Translations under genes and position numbers: made by a program
Source: Helicobacteraceae bacterium
GTDB taxonomy: Bacteria; Campylobacterota; Campylobacteria; Campylobacterales; Sulfurimonadaceae
Direction of reading: 5' to 3'
NCBI GenBank assembly: GCA_030642185.1
Contig: DAOWOG010000044.1
Location: forward strand, 1-7,536
Length of the DNA stretch: 7,536 bases
The notes under the pieces: generated by a model
Told to the model about the DNA's origin: nothing
The model's database searches: none
Seen by the model: only the letters and a program-made list of their open reading frames with translations
In this document: positions 1 to 7,163 of the stretch, piece after piece
How the letters are laid out: every line of letters starts with the position of its first letter
Position numbering within the stretch: position 1 is the first letter of the stretch

Positions 1-1638
1 GTTGATACAACACATACCTTTACCTACACTGGCAGTGAAACCCAGATCATGGTCGTTGCAAAAGATATCAATAATGTCAGTGGATTTAAGACAGGACTCA
101 GCGACATTGATGAAGCATGGTACAAACAAACCGGTTGGATTTTACAAAGTGCACCGCAACGTAGTACTGTAACTGATGACTGGGATTTCAACACACTTGG
201 CCAAGAATCCATTGGTCAATATCTCAAAAACAATGCTTTCCTCATAGGCTGGGAAACCAGTATTATGGAGCATAGCCTTAAGACAGCTATGCCATTCCAA
301 TCATTTAAAGAAGAGCCATTTGCCTCTTATCTTGAACTTCTGGAGCAAGAGGTTATGCTCCATTTTAAAGATACTGATATGAATCATCCTCCTGAAAGAA
401 GCATACAAAATCCAAACGAAATAGCAGACAACGCTGGTGCTGTTTATTTTCATACGTATGATTACATAGTCGGAATAGTAAACGATAGCAATCCAAACAC
501 TTATGTGCAAACTCAAAATCTTGCCCTGTCAAGTGCCTATGTCCTGGATGGAAAAAGTATTACGATAAAACATTACTATTATTGGTTTATGGGCGCCTAT
601 ATGTCACTTGAAGTAAACAGACTCTCAGGTACGATAGAACTGACCGATATCTCTGATAAAATCGAAGGGACCATCACAGGAATGCGAATCGGTCCCGATC
701 CTAAAGATGCCATCTATGAGGGAAGCGTTACAGATAACACCTTTAAATTAAATGATCTTGTCCCATTTGGAGCCTACCTATTAACCTATACTGATGAGTG
801 TTCCTGTCAAAAAGTTTTAGATGAGGCCTATGTTTTTGAAGATGAAACACCATTGCATTATGCACTCACTGTAGATAAAGCAAGGGTGACTCTTGCACTT
901 CTTGATAAAGAGGGAGAACCTATTTCAGGTAAAAATATTCTGATTATGGCTACCCCATGCGTCAATGCAGATATTGAAGAGACGAGCTTTGATGCTATTA
1001 CAGATGCAGATGGAAAAGTGATCTTTGAAAATGTCCCGATAGGTAAGTACACCGTCTATGTTGATAATAGAGAAAATAAGGAAATAAGTTTTTGTGAAAC
1101 CTATTCCGGAACACTCGCACCCGAGCTTCTTTGGGATATCCATATTTCATACAACGGTCGTTCAACCAACTATACAAAAGATTATAAAGACATCATCATT
1201 GCCAGTATTAGTGATGATATGAATCCTTGGGAAAGTATTGCAGAATGGGGGAAAGGAGAATATCCATTCCCGCTTCCGGCTGATTATCCGAATGGAATTT
1301 TACTGACAGACACAAGCTGGTTCTCTAATTATGGTGAAAATATGATGGCTTATTATCCAGATGGTTATCCTGCCAATAGACCACCTTACCTCATAAAACC
1401 GGGATACTGTTTTATCACGGAAGAGTTAAATGAATTGCTGATAGATCAAGGTGACACAGGTATTGGATGTATGGATACGGCATATACACCAAGCTGGGAT
1501 CAAATAAACACTTCGCTTCATACAGAACAGGAAAAGGCTTTCTTGGAACATAGAGCTTTTAGCATTCAAGATACCGGAAAATGGCTAAACAATACTGGAA
1601 CTTCTACGTTGACTATTACGTTTACTCCTGCAAATTAA
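1..1638 (+). CDS. Large probable exported/surface protein, C-terminal part (5' end outside window), with prealbumin-like beta modules
   Basis: I do not recognise this protein as a named family. The frame is open from base 1, and the first ATG (base 49) lies inside continuing coding sequence (VDTTHTFTYTGSETQI precedes it, with no ribosome site), so the gene very probably starts upstream; 545 residues are visible. Numbering from base 1, residues about 207-265 (SGTIELTD...GAYLLTYTDE) and 294-357 (ARVTLALLDKEGEPISGKNI...DADGKVIFENVPIGKYTVYVDN) resemble carboxypeptidase-regulatory / transthyretin-like / SpaA-type beta-sandwich modules, usual in secreted adhesins and stalk proteins. The first 200 residues and last 180 are rich in aromatic residues, Asn and Asp, and I cannot assign them. 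Six cysteines (267, 269, 320, 365, 470, 490) all lie in the C-terminal half and could form disulfides, which would fit an extracytoplasmic location. No LPXTG-type or autotransporter C-terminus is visible; the chain ends in a Thr-rich strand (STLTITFTPAN). Export is inferred, because any signal peptide would lie outside the window. A terminator follows directly. Confidence 0.8.
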   Translation, partial: VDTTHTFTYTGSETQIMVVAKDINNVSGFKTGLSDIDEAWYKQTGWILQSAPQRSTVTDDWDFNTLGQESIGQYLKNNAFLIGWETSIMEHSLKTAMPFQSFKEEPFASYLELLEQEVMLHFKDTDMNHPPERSIQNPNEIADNAGAVYFHTYDYIVGIVNDSNPNTYVQTQNLALSSAYVLDGKSITIKHYYYWFMGAYMSLEVNRLSGTIELTDISDKIEGTITGMRIGPDPKDAIYEGSVTDNTFKLNDLVPFGAYLLTYTDECSCQKVLDEAYVFEDETPLHYALTVDKARVTLALLDKEGEPISGKNILIMATPCVNADIEETSFDAITDADGKVIFENVPIGKYTVYVDNRENKEISFCETYSGTLAPELLWDIHISYNGRSTNYTKDYKDIIIASISDDMNPWESIAEWGKGEYPFPLPADYPNGILLTDTSWFSNYGENMMAYYPDGYPANRPPYLIKPGYCFITEELNELLIDQGDTGIGCMDTAYTPSWDQINTSLHTEQEKAFLEHRAFSIQDTGKWLNNTGTSTLTITFTPAN

Positions 1639-1660
1639 AAAGGGCTTAAGCGCCCCTTTT
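1637..1660 (+). terminator. Rho-independent terminator of the surface-protein gene
   Basis: AAAAGGG (1638-1644) pairs with CCCTTTT (1654-1660) around a 9-nt loop. The hairpin overlaps the TAA stop codon at 1636-1638. The T run is only four bases and is itself part of the stem, so this is a short, A/U-flanked terminator, but its position directly at the stop codon fits well. It separates the gene from the histidine kinase downstream. Confidence 0.7.
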
Positions 1661-1708
1661 GATCTGCTGGCATAATCAAAAAGAATTAATCAAAATATAA
1701 AAGTGTTG

Positions 1709-1714
1709 TATAAT
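1709..1714 (+). promoter_or_regulatory. Sigma-70-type -10 box for the histidine kinase
   Basis: A perfect TATAAT lies 38 nt before the TTG start, after the terminator of the previous gene. The upstream sequence is AT-rich with A tracts and has no recognisable -35, as is typical of housekeeping promoters in Campylobacterota. An inverted repeat, TTGTAT (1706-1711) and ATACAA (1733-1738), brackets the -10 and the expected start of transcription. It may be an operator, or chance in such AT-rich DNA. Confidence 0.6.
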
Positions 1715-1740
1715 TCTGAAATAATAATTAAGATACAAAC

Positions 1741-1746
1741 AGGAGA
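1741..1746 (+). promoter_or_regulatory. Shine-Dalgarno sequence that fixes the TTG start of the histidine kinase
   Basis: AGGAGA is followed by a 6-nt spacer and then TTG at 1753. Reading from this TTG gives a short basic N-terminus (MFSKRSIRSQ) directly before the first membrane segment, as expected for a sensor kinase. There is no in-frame ATG until well inside the sensor domain, so TTG is clearly the start. Confidence 0.8.
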
Positions 1747-1752
1747 AAGATA

Positions 1753-3048
1753 TTGTTTTCCAAAAGAAGTATAAGAAGCCAGTTTCTTATCCAGCTTATC
1801 GTCGCTTCGGCGGCGCTCATCTTTATATTTTCCTCCTTTTTATACTTATTCATCAAACAATCGATCTATGACGAAAAGAGAGAAGAACTTCTCATTTTTG
1901 CGCAAAATGTAAGCTCCTATCAATCACTCGTTGAAGCACAAAAGAACGGTGCCGACTCTCTGCTTGGACTCTCAATGGAAATGGTTCCGCATCATGATCT
2001 TTATGATCAAATCAAGATGTATGAAACTGTCATAGATCAACGCACCTATCTCACCCTGCTCTATCCTTTTCAAAACAGAACGGACAGCTATATTAAAGCC
2101 AGCAAAGATATTACGGCTACTAAAAAGCTTCTCAAAGGTATACTCAGATCGATCATCATAATCAATGCCATTGGTTTTTTTGTCATTATCGTCTATGCAA
2201 TCGGCCTTTCCAAAATGCTGATATCCCCGGTAATGACACTGAGCCGACGGCTTTCCAATATGAACGAGCATCTGATGCGTCCTATTAAAGTCAATGAGCT
2301 TCCTGAAGAATTTGAGCCTTTAGGTGAAACACTTAATCGTCTGATCGGGCGAATTCAGAATTTTGTTAAATATCAAAAAGAGCTTTTTATCGGTGCGGCA
2401 CATGAACTGAAAACGCCACTTGCTGTCATCAAACTGAAAAATCAGGTAACATTGATCAAAGAGCGCTCATCTGCGGAGTATATTGAAGCGATTAAAGTTA
2501 CCAACAATTCCGTTGACGATATGAATAAAATCGTTGCCGACATCCTCAATATCGGCCGACAGGAAGGTGCACAGCTTGAATCACCCACACGTGAAGATAT
2601 CATGTTGCTGCTCAAACACAAGGCCAATGACTTCCAGCTGCTTGCCAAAGCAGAAGGCAAGACACTCATAGTACATCTTGAACCGGAAACGTTTATGGCT
2701 ACCATGCAGGCCAATCTTCTAAATCAGATACTTCAAAACTTCCTGCAAAATGCCCTTAAATTTACACCTGAAGGCAAACAGATAATTATTCAAAGTACGC
2801 TTCATGACAGCGATCTGTTCATTGAGGTTATTGATGAAGGATGCGGTATTGATGATACTGTCGATCTTTTTGCACCTTTTAAACGATTGGGAAATAAATC
2901 CGGTGTCGGATTGGGTCTTTTTCTGGCCAAAAGTGCTTCTGATGCCATGGGTGCAGAGCTACATATCAATAATCGTACAGACGGACAAGATGGAACAATC
3001 GCTTCACTTAAACTCAAAAGCAAGCTTTGTTGTCCTTTACCTCACTAA
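1753..3048 (+). CDS. Membrane-bound sensor histidine kinase (HAMP-HisKA-HATPase_c), orphan in this window
   Basis: This is a two-component sensor kinase of 431 aa. In order: membrane segment 1 at about 11-35; a periplasmic sensor region at about 36-128 with no domain I recognise; membrane segment 2 at about 130-155; a HAMP linker at about 151-205; a HisKA dimerisation/phosphoacceptor domain with H-box AAHELKTP (phosphorylated His217); and a HATPase_c domain with N-box NFLQNALKFTPEG (Asn329/Asn333), G1 box DEGCG (361-365), an F-box-like LFAPFKRLG (372-380) and G2 box GVGLGL (384-389). All catalytic motifs are intact, so autophosphorylation activity is expected. The start is TTG with a strong ribosome site. 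No response regulator is adjacent: upstream is a terminated, unrelated gene, and downstream is a ferredoxin after a 79-nt gap. The partner is therefore either encoded elsewhere or lies beyond the surface-protein gene. The signal sensed cannot be deduced. Confidence 0.93.
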   Translation: MFSKRSIRSQFLIQLIVASAALIFIFSSFLYLFIKQSIYDEKREELLIFAQNVSSYQSLVEAQKNGADSLLGLSMEMVPHHDLYDQIKMYETVIDQRTYLTLLYPFQNRTDSYIKASKDITATKKLLKGILRSIIIINAIGFFVIIVYAIGLSKMLISPVMTLSRRLSNMNEHLMRPIKVNELPEEFEPLGETLNRLIGRIQNFVKYQKELFIGAAHELKTPLAVIKLKNQVTLIKERSSAEYIEAIKVTNNSVDDMNKIVADILNIGRQEGAQLESPTREDIMLLLKHKANDFQLLAKAEGKTLIVHLEPETFMATMQANLLNQILQNFLQNALKFTPEGKQIIIQSTLHDSDLFIEVIDEGCGIDDTVDLFAPFKRLGNKSGVGLGLFLAKSASDAMGAELHINNRTDGQDGTIASLKLKSKLCCPLPH

Positions 3049-3086
3049 CTTTCAGCTACTTCAAATTAATCCAAGGTTTGTTTTGT

Positions 3087-3092
3087 TATAAA
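3087..3092 (+). promoter_or_regulatory. Possible -10 box for the ferredoxin-ppx unit
   Basis: TATAAA lies 35 nt before the ferredoxin ATG, after a T-rich stretch (TTTGTTTTGT) and with no -35. It overlaps an imperfect inverted repeat (AATCG at 3091-3095 and CGATT at 3107-3111, roughly extendable by ATA/TAT) that could be an operator or a leader hairpin. Read-through from the kinase is the alternative, since I see no clear terminator between them. Confidence 0.35.
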
Positions 3093-3127
3093 TCGGACAT
3101 CACTAACGATTGTATTGAGGTTTAAGA

Positions 3128-3382
3128 ATGTCCCTATTGATAAATGATGAATGTATTGCCTGCGATGCCTGCCGCGAAGAGTGTCCTACCTTGGCTATTG
3201 AAGAGGGTGATCCAATCTATATTATTGACCCTGACCGATGTACAGAATGCCTGGGAACTTATGATGAACCGGCATGTATTGCGGTATGTCCTGTCGACTG
3301 TATTGTATCTGACAAGGATAATGTCGAGACCATTGCTGAACTCAAGTTCAAGCATGAACAGATTCTTCTGGAAGAGGAGTAA
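3128..3382 (+). CDS. 2[4Fe-4S] ferredoxin, YfhL/Alvin type
   Basis: This is an 84-aa soluble low-potential electron carrier with two 4Fe-4S clusters. The visible cysteines are C9-x2-C12-x2-C15-x3-C19-P, then C38-x2-C41-x8-C50-x3-C54-P and C58. The eight-residue insertion between C41 and C50, together with a C-terminal helical tail (about 60-84, acidic end LLEEE), is the hallmark of the Allochromatium-type ferredoxins and separates this protein from clostridial ones. GAGG (3117-3120) lies 7 nt before the ATG. The stop codon is 6 nt from the start of the ppx/gppA gene, so the two are almost certainly co-transcribed. From memory, Helicobacter pylori has the same pair (ferredoxin HP0277 followed by gppA HP0278), where the ferredoxin is thought to serve pyruvate oxidoreductase-type enzymes. 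The redox partner here is not shown by the sequence. Confidence 0.95.
   Translation: MSLLINDECIACDACREECPTLAIEEGDPIYIIDPDRCTECLGTYDEPACIAVCPVDCIVSDKDNVETIAELKFKHEQILLEEE
3374..3379 (+). promoter_or_regulatory. Ribosome binding site of ppx/gppA, inside the end of the ferredoxin gene
   Basis: GAGGAG encodes the last Glu-Glu residues of the ferredoxin and lies 9 nt before the ATG at 3389, overlapping the 3' end of the upstream gene. This supports the chosen start and suggests coupled translation of the two genes. Confidence 0.65.
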
Positions 3383-3388
3383 ACCTTC

Positions 3389-4852
3389 ATGGCAAAGCGG
3401 AGCGCTGTAATTGACATCGGTTCTAATTCAGTGCGCATGGTTATATTTGAAAAAACCAGCCGCTATGCCTTTCATCTTCTCCATGAAGTTAAAAGCCGTG
3501 TTCGTATCAGCGAAGGTGCCTATGAGAACAATGGCAATCTTCAAGATGCCGCGATCAAGCGTTCGCTAAAGGCACTTGACAACTTTTTATCCATTGCGCA
3601 ATCCTATGATGTACGCAAAACACTCTGTGTTGCAACATCCGCCGTTCGGGATGCCCCCAATAAGAAATTTTTTCTGCACCATATCAAAGAAGTACTTGGT
3701 ATTCAGATCAAAGTCATTGATGGTGAAAAAGAGGCCTATTTTGGCGGTATTGCCTGTGCCAATCTTCTGCCGGAGACGACGGCAATGACGCTTGATATCG
3801 GTGGCGGTTCTACCGAATGTGCCACCATTACAGATCGTACAGTCGATGAATATCTTTCACTAAATCTTGGAACCGTCAGACTCAAAGAGCTCTTCTTTGA
3901 TCATGATGACATTAAAAGTGCAAAACACTATATTGATGAAGCACTCAAGGGACTGACATTTACTAAATATGAACATGTTATCGGTGTCGGAGGAACCATT
4001 CGGGCTCTTGGCCAGGCCATCATGCAACGCAGTGATTATCCGCTTGATAAACTGCACGGTTTTACATTCACGTATGATGAACTTGTAAAATTTGGCAATA
4101 AAATTCTTAAAGCCGATGATGAGAAGCTCAAACAACTCGGTATTAAAAAAGAGCGCTTTGATGTTATCAAGCCCGGAACCTTGATCTTAATGAAAATTCT
4201 GGAGCGGGTTGAATGTAAAACGGTAACGACCAGTGGAGCCGGTGTCCGAGAAGGTGTTTATCTGCACGATCTTCTTCGTCACAATAAAGACCGCTTCCCT
4301 GAACACTTTAACCCTTCTGTCCGCTACCTTTTAGACAACCATACAGTTGACACCCATTATGCCAATCAGCTAAGCAGCACTGCGAAGACCCTTTTTGATC
4401 TTTTGTCTGAGAGTTTTGATATTCCTGTACGCTATCGTTATGAGCTTTCTATTGCAGCCAGACTGTCACATATAGGAGAATCTCTTCACTTCTACTCCTA
4501 CCATCAAAATAGCTACTATCTTATAAAGAGTGCTTTGGAATACGGCTTTGCCCATGAACAAATAATGCTGATAGCAACACTGGTCCGTTTTCAAAAGCGA
4601 AAACGACCTACAAAAAGTCATCAGGAGGTATATACAAGACTGCTGCCGGATGAAGAGGTGGTCATTAGACTGAGTTATATACTTTCTCTTGCCAACGCAC
4701 TGTTAACACATCGTCCGAAGAACATTGATTTTCATTTGAAATTTGAGAATGATGTCTTAATTGTCAAGGCGTTACATCAACCACTCTATCTTGCATCAGA
4801 AGCCTTTAAAAGCCTTTCCTCACCCACAAAGCTGTCTGTTCATTTCCTTTAA
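3389..4852 (+). CDS. ppx/gppA: Ppx/GppA-family exopolyphosphatase / guanosine pentaphosphate phosphohydrolase
   Basis: A 487-aa cytoplasmic enzyme of the ASKHA (actin/Hsp70-like) fold; the family removes terminal phosphate from polyphosphate and/or converts pppGpp to ppGpp. N-terminal catalytic part, about 1-300: phosphate-1 motif VIDIGSNSVRMVIFE (7-21), VATSAVRDA (81-89), GEKEAYFGG (112-120) holding the glutamates expected for catalysis, phosphate-2 motif LDIGGGSTE (135-143), GVGGTIRALG (199-208) and TSGAGVREG (281-289). The C-terminal part (about 305-487) aligns by eye with the HD-like domain of long Ppx/GppA proteins, but where the family has a His-Asp dyad (LHDIG) this one reads LSHIG (359-363), and the later histidine of the VRYH-type motif is Gln (VRFQ, 399-402). 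That domain is therefore probably structural or regulatory here. Sequence alone does not decide between polyphosphate and pppGpp as main substrate. Second gene of the ferredoxin unit; faces bamA tail to tail. Confidence 0.93.
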   Translation: MAKRSAVIDIGSNSVRMVIFEKTSRYAFHLLHEVKSRVRISEGAYENNGNLQDAAIKRSLKALDNFLSIAQSYDVRKTLCVATSAVRDAPNKKFFLHHIKEVLGIQIKVIDGEKEAYFGGIACANLLPETTAMTLDIGGGSTECATITDRTVDEYLSLNLGTVRLKELFFDHDDIKSAKHYIDEALKGLTFTKYEHVIGVGGTIRALGQAIMQRSDYPLDKLHGFTFTYDELVKFGNKILKADDEKLKQLGIKKERFDVIKPGTLILMKILERVECKTVTTSGAGVREGVYLHDLLRHNKDRFPEHFNPSVRYLLDNHTVDTHYANQLSSTAKTLFDLLSESFDIPVRYRYELSIAARLSHIGESLHFYSYHQNSYYLIKSALEYGFAHEQIMLIATLVRFQKRKRPTKSHQEVYTRLLPDEEVVIRLSYILSLANALLTHRPKNIDFHLKFENDVLIVKALHQPLYLASEAFKSLSSPTKLSVHFL

Positions 4853-4901
4853 CCGAAAAGCTTTCAATCCATCGACCAGTTCCAGTTCCGAAAGGGTTAA
4901 A
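4848..4901. terminator. Possible bidirectional terminator between the convergent ppx/gppA and bamA genes
   Basis: TTTAACC (4848-4854) and GGTTAAA (4895-4901) form a 7-bp inverted repeat, and each arm contains the TAA stop codon of one of the two convergent genes. CTTTC (4861-4865) and GAAAG (4890-4894) can extend the stem with a 6-nt bulge on one side. No clear U run follows on either strand, so termination activity is uncertain. No better candidate is seen in the 44-nt gap. Confidence 0.3.
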
Positions 4902-7140
4902 ATCTTTGCCCGATCGTGAATTCGAAATGAGAAATTTTATCATTTGGTTTTGGATTATACGGATTGGCGAAAACAAGCTGAAGCGGACCCATAGGCGAAA
5001 ACCACTCCAGGCCGATCCCATAGCCTCCGCGCGAAAATTCTGAGAGTGAATCTGTCCCGATCCATCCCCAGTCAAAAAAAGCCGACATACGCATTTTCGC
5101 TGAAGGTAACAGAGGCATACTGAATTCAAAATTATTTGAAAATGTCTGCTTCCCCCCTACCCGTACAAATTCACCGCTTATATCATTGATATAGTAGGGC
5201 ATAGAATAGGCCTCATAACCGCGCACTGATCCAAGTCCACCCATATAGAAACGTTCTGCCAATGGAAGATACCCTGTATCTACACCAAGGTTATAACGGG
5301 ATTTATATCGGAAAATCAGATCAAAACCGACCCACTCTTCCAAGCCTGTATATTTATTAAGCGTCGTACGGCTTTTGAAATAATCCGCATCGGCACCGAG
5401 ACCGGATTTCTCAAAGCTTTGCGTCGCAAGCCATCCCTCGCGTGCAACATAAAAGTCATCCGTATTATCAAACGTTGCACTGATCGTCACCGCACTTTTG
5501 GAATAGCTTTCAAAGAAACGGCGTTGGTCTTCAGTATAGTTCGTAAGATTTACATCACCATAATCCACATTCGCAAAAGTGTATCCGAGATAACCGGTCA
5601 CATGACGCGTAAAACGATGACCCGTACCCAGTGTGATTCCACTGGATCTTGTCGAGTAGTCATTATATTCGTATTCATTATAATAGATAGAAAAATTACC
5701 ACTGAAATCACTGTCATTGAGCCGCGGGTTTGAAATATTGAAGGAGTAGTTTTTAGTCAATTGGGAATGTTCAGCCTGGACACCGACATTGATGCCTGAT
5801 CCCCAGATATTCCGGTCATTGACACCGACACTAAGCAGCAGGCCGCCATAACTTCCGTATCCGCCGCCAAGCTGAATATTACCGGTCGCTGCTTCTTTTA
5901 CTTTGACGACCAGGTCCATCGTATCTTCATCAATACGCTTCTCTTCAATCGTATTGGAATCAAAAAAACCGGTACGGCCCAATGCATTTCGGGAGTCTTT
6001 CAAATCGGTCAAAGAGTACATATCCCCCGGTCCAAGGTAGAGTTCACGCCGGATGAGACGGTCAAGGGTACGCGTATTGCCGGCTATGATAACATTGCGG
6101 ATCCTCACCTTTTCACCCGGGATGATGCGATAAATCACATCCAGTGTCTTATTCTCTTTATCTTTGCGAAGATCCGGAATAACCTGTGCAAATGCATAGC
6201 CGAGATCAGCAATTTTTGTTTTAATACGATCAGAATCCTCTCGAAATGTTTTAATATTAAAAGCTTCATTCACTTTCAAAGAGAGCACTTCGCGAAGTAC
6301 CTCGTCAGCTATAACCTCTTTTTCCTGTGAAAGTGTTATCGTGCTGGTACGATAAACATCCCCTTCATAAATCTGATAACTGATCTGAGCCGTATAATTG
6401 TCAAAATCCACTCGTGTAAACGGTTCATCTATTTTTGCATCCATATATCCGAACTGCATATAAAAATCACGTAAACGAAGCGGATCATACTGCAGCTGAT
6501 CAAGCTTCATTTCACCGTCATTTCGACCCCAGAACCATCCCATGAATTCATTCTCTTTATTCGCCAACACCTCATCAAAAGTGTCCGGATCAAGACCGGC
6601 AACACCACCGTAACGCAATTTGTTAATAATGATCTTTTCGCCCTCATTGACAAGAAAAGTGACTGCAACACTTCCATTATCAAGATATTCTGTCTCAATC
6701 TCAACCACAGAATCGATCTTTCCCTCTTGCGAAAGTGCACTGATAATGCGCTTTTTAGTTGCTTCTACACGCTTTTTATCATACAGGGATCCCTTTTTTA
6801 TCTCCAGGAGTTCATGCTGAAATTCACTATCATCTTCTTTCCACCCTTTCATCTCGACCTTCGAGACAATTGGCTTTTCCTTAAAATGAAACGTCAGGAC
6901 ACCGGCATCTTCACTTACTCTGATGTCCTCAAAATAACCCTGTTTGAAAAATGCTTTTATCGCTAAATCAAGTTTTTTGTCAGAAAGTGCATCCCCTGCT
7001 TCAAATCCTAGAATTTGATTGGCAACAGATTCAGATATATGTACGAGTCCTTCATATTTAACCGCTGTAATAGTGAGTGAAAAGGCAGGTAATGAAAGCA
7101 TAAGCGCCAACACAATTTTCCAAAAATTCATTGTAGACAT
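4897..7140 (-). CDS. bamA: Outer membrane protein assembly factor BamA (Omp85 family)
   Basis: The essential core of the BAM complex, which folds and inserts beta-barrel proteins into the outer membrane; 747 aa, close to the family's usual length. Signal peptide about 1-21 (hydrophobic IVLALMLSLPAFS, likely cleaved after Ser21). Five POTRA domains by eye: about 24-88, 91-167, 168-259, 262-343 and 344-417. The last carries the typical NVIIAGNTRTLDRLIRRE and GRTGFFDS segments. A 16-strand barrel follows (about 418-747), with the conserved loop-6 motif VRGY at 639-642 (VRGF in E. coli) and a C-terminal beta-signal ending FTIGQRF with terminal Phe. Start: ATG at 7140 gives MSTMNFWK, but a GGA (7144-7142) lies only 1 nt before it and 10 nt before the second ATG (7131), so Met4 may be the real start; both leave the signal peptide intact. 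It is transcribed alone in this window, convergent with ppx/gppA and divergent from tyrA. Confidence 0.97.
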   Translation of the reverse strand: MSTMNFWKIVLALMLSLPAFSLTITAVKYEGLVHISESVANQILGFEAGDALSDKKLDLAIKAFFKQGYFEDIRVSEDAGVLTFHFKEKPIVSKVEMKGWKEDDSEFQHELLEIKKGSLYDKKRVEATKKRIISALSQEGKIDSVVEIETEYLDNGSVAVTFLVNEGEKIIINKLRYGGVAGLDPDTFDEVLANKENEFMGWFWGRNDGEMKLDQLQYDPLRLRDFYMQFGYMDAKIDEPFTRVDFDNYTAQISYQIYEGDVYRTSTITLSQEKEVIADEVLREVLSLKVNEAFNIKTFREDSDRIKTKIADLGYAFAQVIPDLRKDKENKTLDVIYRIIPGEKVRIRNVIIAGNTRTLDRLIRRELYLGPGDMYSLTDLKDSRNALGRTGFFDSNTIEEKRIDEDTMDLVVKVKEAATGNIQLGGGYGSYGGLLLSVGVNDRNIWGSGINVGVQAEHSQLTKNYSFNISNPRLNDSDFSGNFSIYYNEYEYNDYSTRSSGITLGTGHRFTRHVTGYLGYTFANVDYGDVNLTNYTEDQRRFFESYSKSAVTISATFDNTDDFYVAREGWLATQSFEKSGLGADADYFKSRTTLNKYTGLEEWVGFDLIFRYKSRYNLGVDTGYLPLAERFYMGGLGSVRGYEAYSMPYYINDISGEFVRVGGKQTFSNNFEFSMPLLPSAKMRMSAFFDWGWIGTDSLSEFSRGGYGIGLEWFSPMGPLQLVFANPYNPKPNDKISHFEFTIGQRF

Positions 7141-7163
7141 ATCCGTTTAAAAAATAAGTCATG

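Noticed and set aside
49..51. ATG at base 49 as the true start of the first gene
   Set aside because: The frame is open to base 1, the upstream residues look like a beta-strand continuing into the protein, there is no ribosome site before this ATG, and no signal peptide follows it.
1972..2271. 99-codon minus-strand frame inside the kinase sensor region
   Set aside because: It is antisense to the coherent HAMP and membrane-segment sequence of the kinase, and no start signals or domains were identified.
2804..3091. 95-codon plus-strand frame overlapping the end of the kinase
   Set aside because: It is a frame-shifted reading of the HATPase_c domain. The kinase frame carries intact G1 and G2 boxes through this region, so this is not a second gene or a frameshift.
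3144..3410. 88-codon plus-strand frame overlapping the ferredoxin and the start of ppx/gppA
   Set aside because: It is a shadow of the ferredoxin, whose nine cysteines in the correct spacing settle the frame.
4871..4890. Near-tandem CAGTTC copies between ppx/gppA and bamA, considered as a repeat or attachment site
   Set aside because: There are only two 6-bp copies, with no integrase, tRNA or wider repeat nearby.
4806..5129. 107-codon minus-strand open frame overlapping the 3' end of bamA and of ppx/gppA
   Set aside because: It lies in another frame over the well-supported bamA C-terminus, its translation has no recognisable domain, and no ribosome site was identified for it.
5419..5733. 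104-codon plus-strand open frame inside bamA
   Set aside because: It is antisense to the conserved BamA barrel. Its translation is rich in Arg, Ile and Thr, as expected for the reverse of beta-strand coding sequence, and it has no motif.
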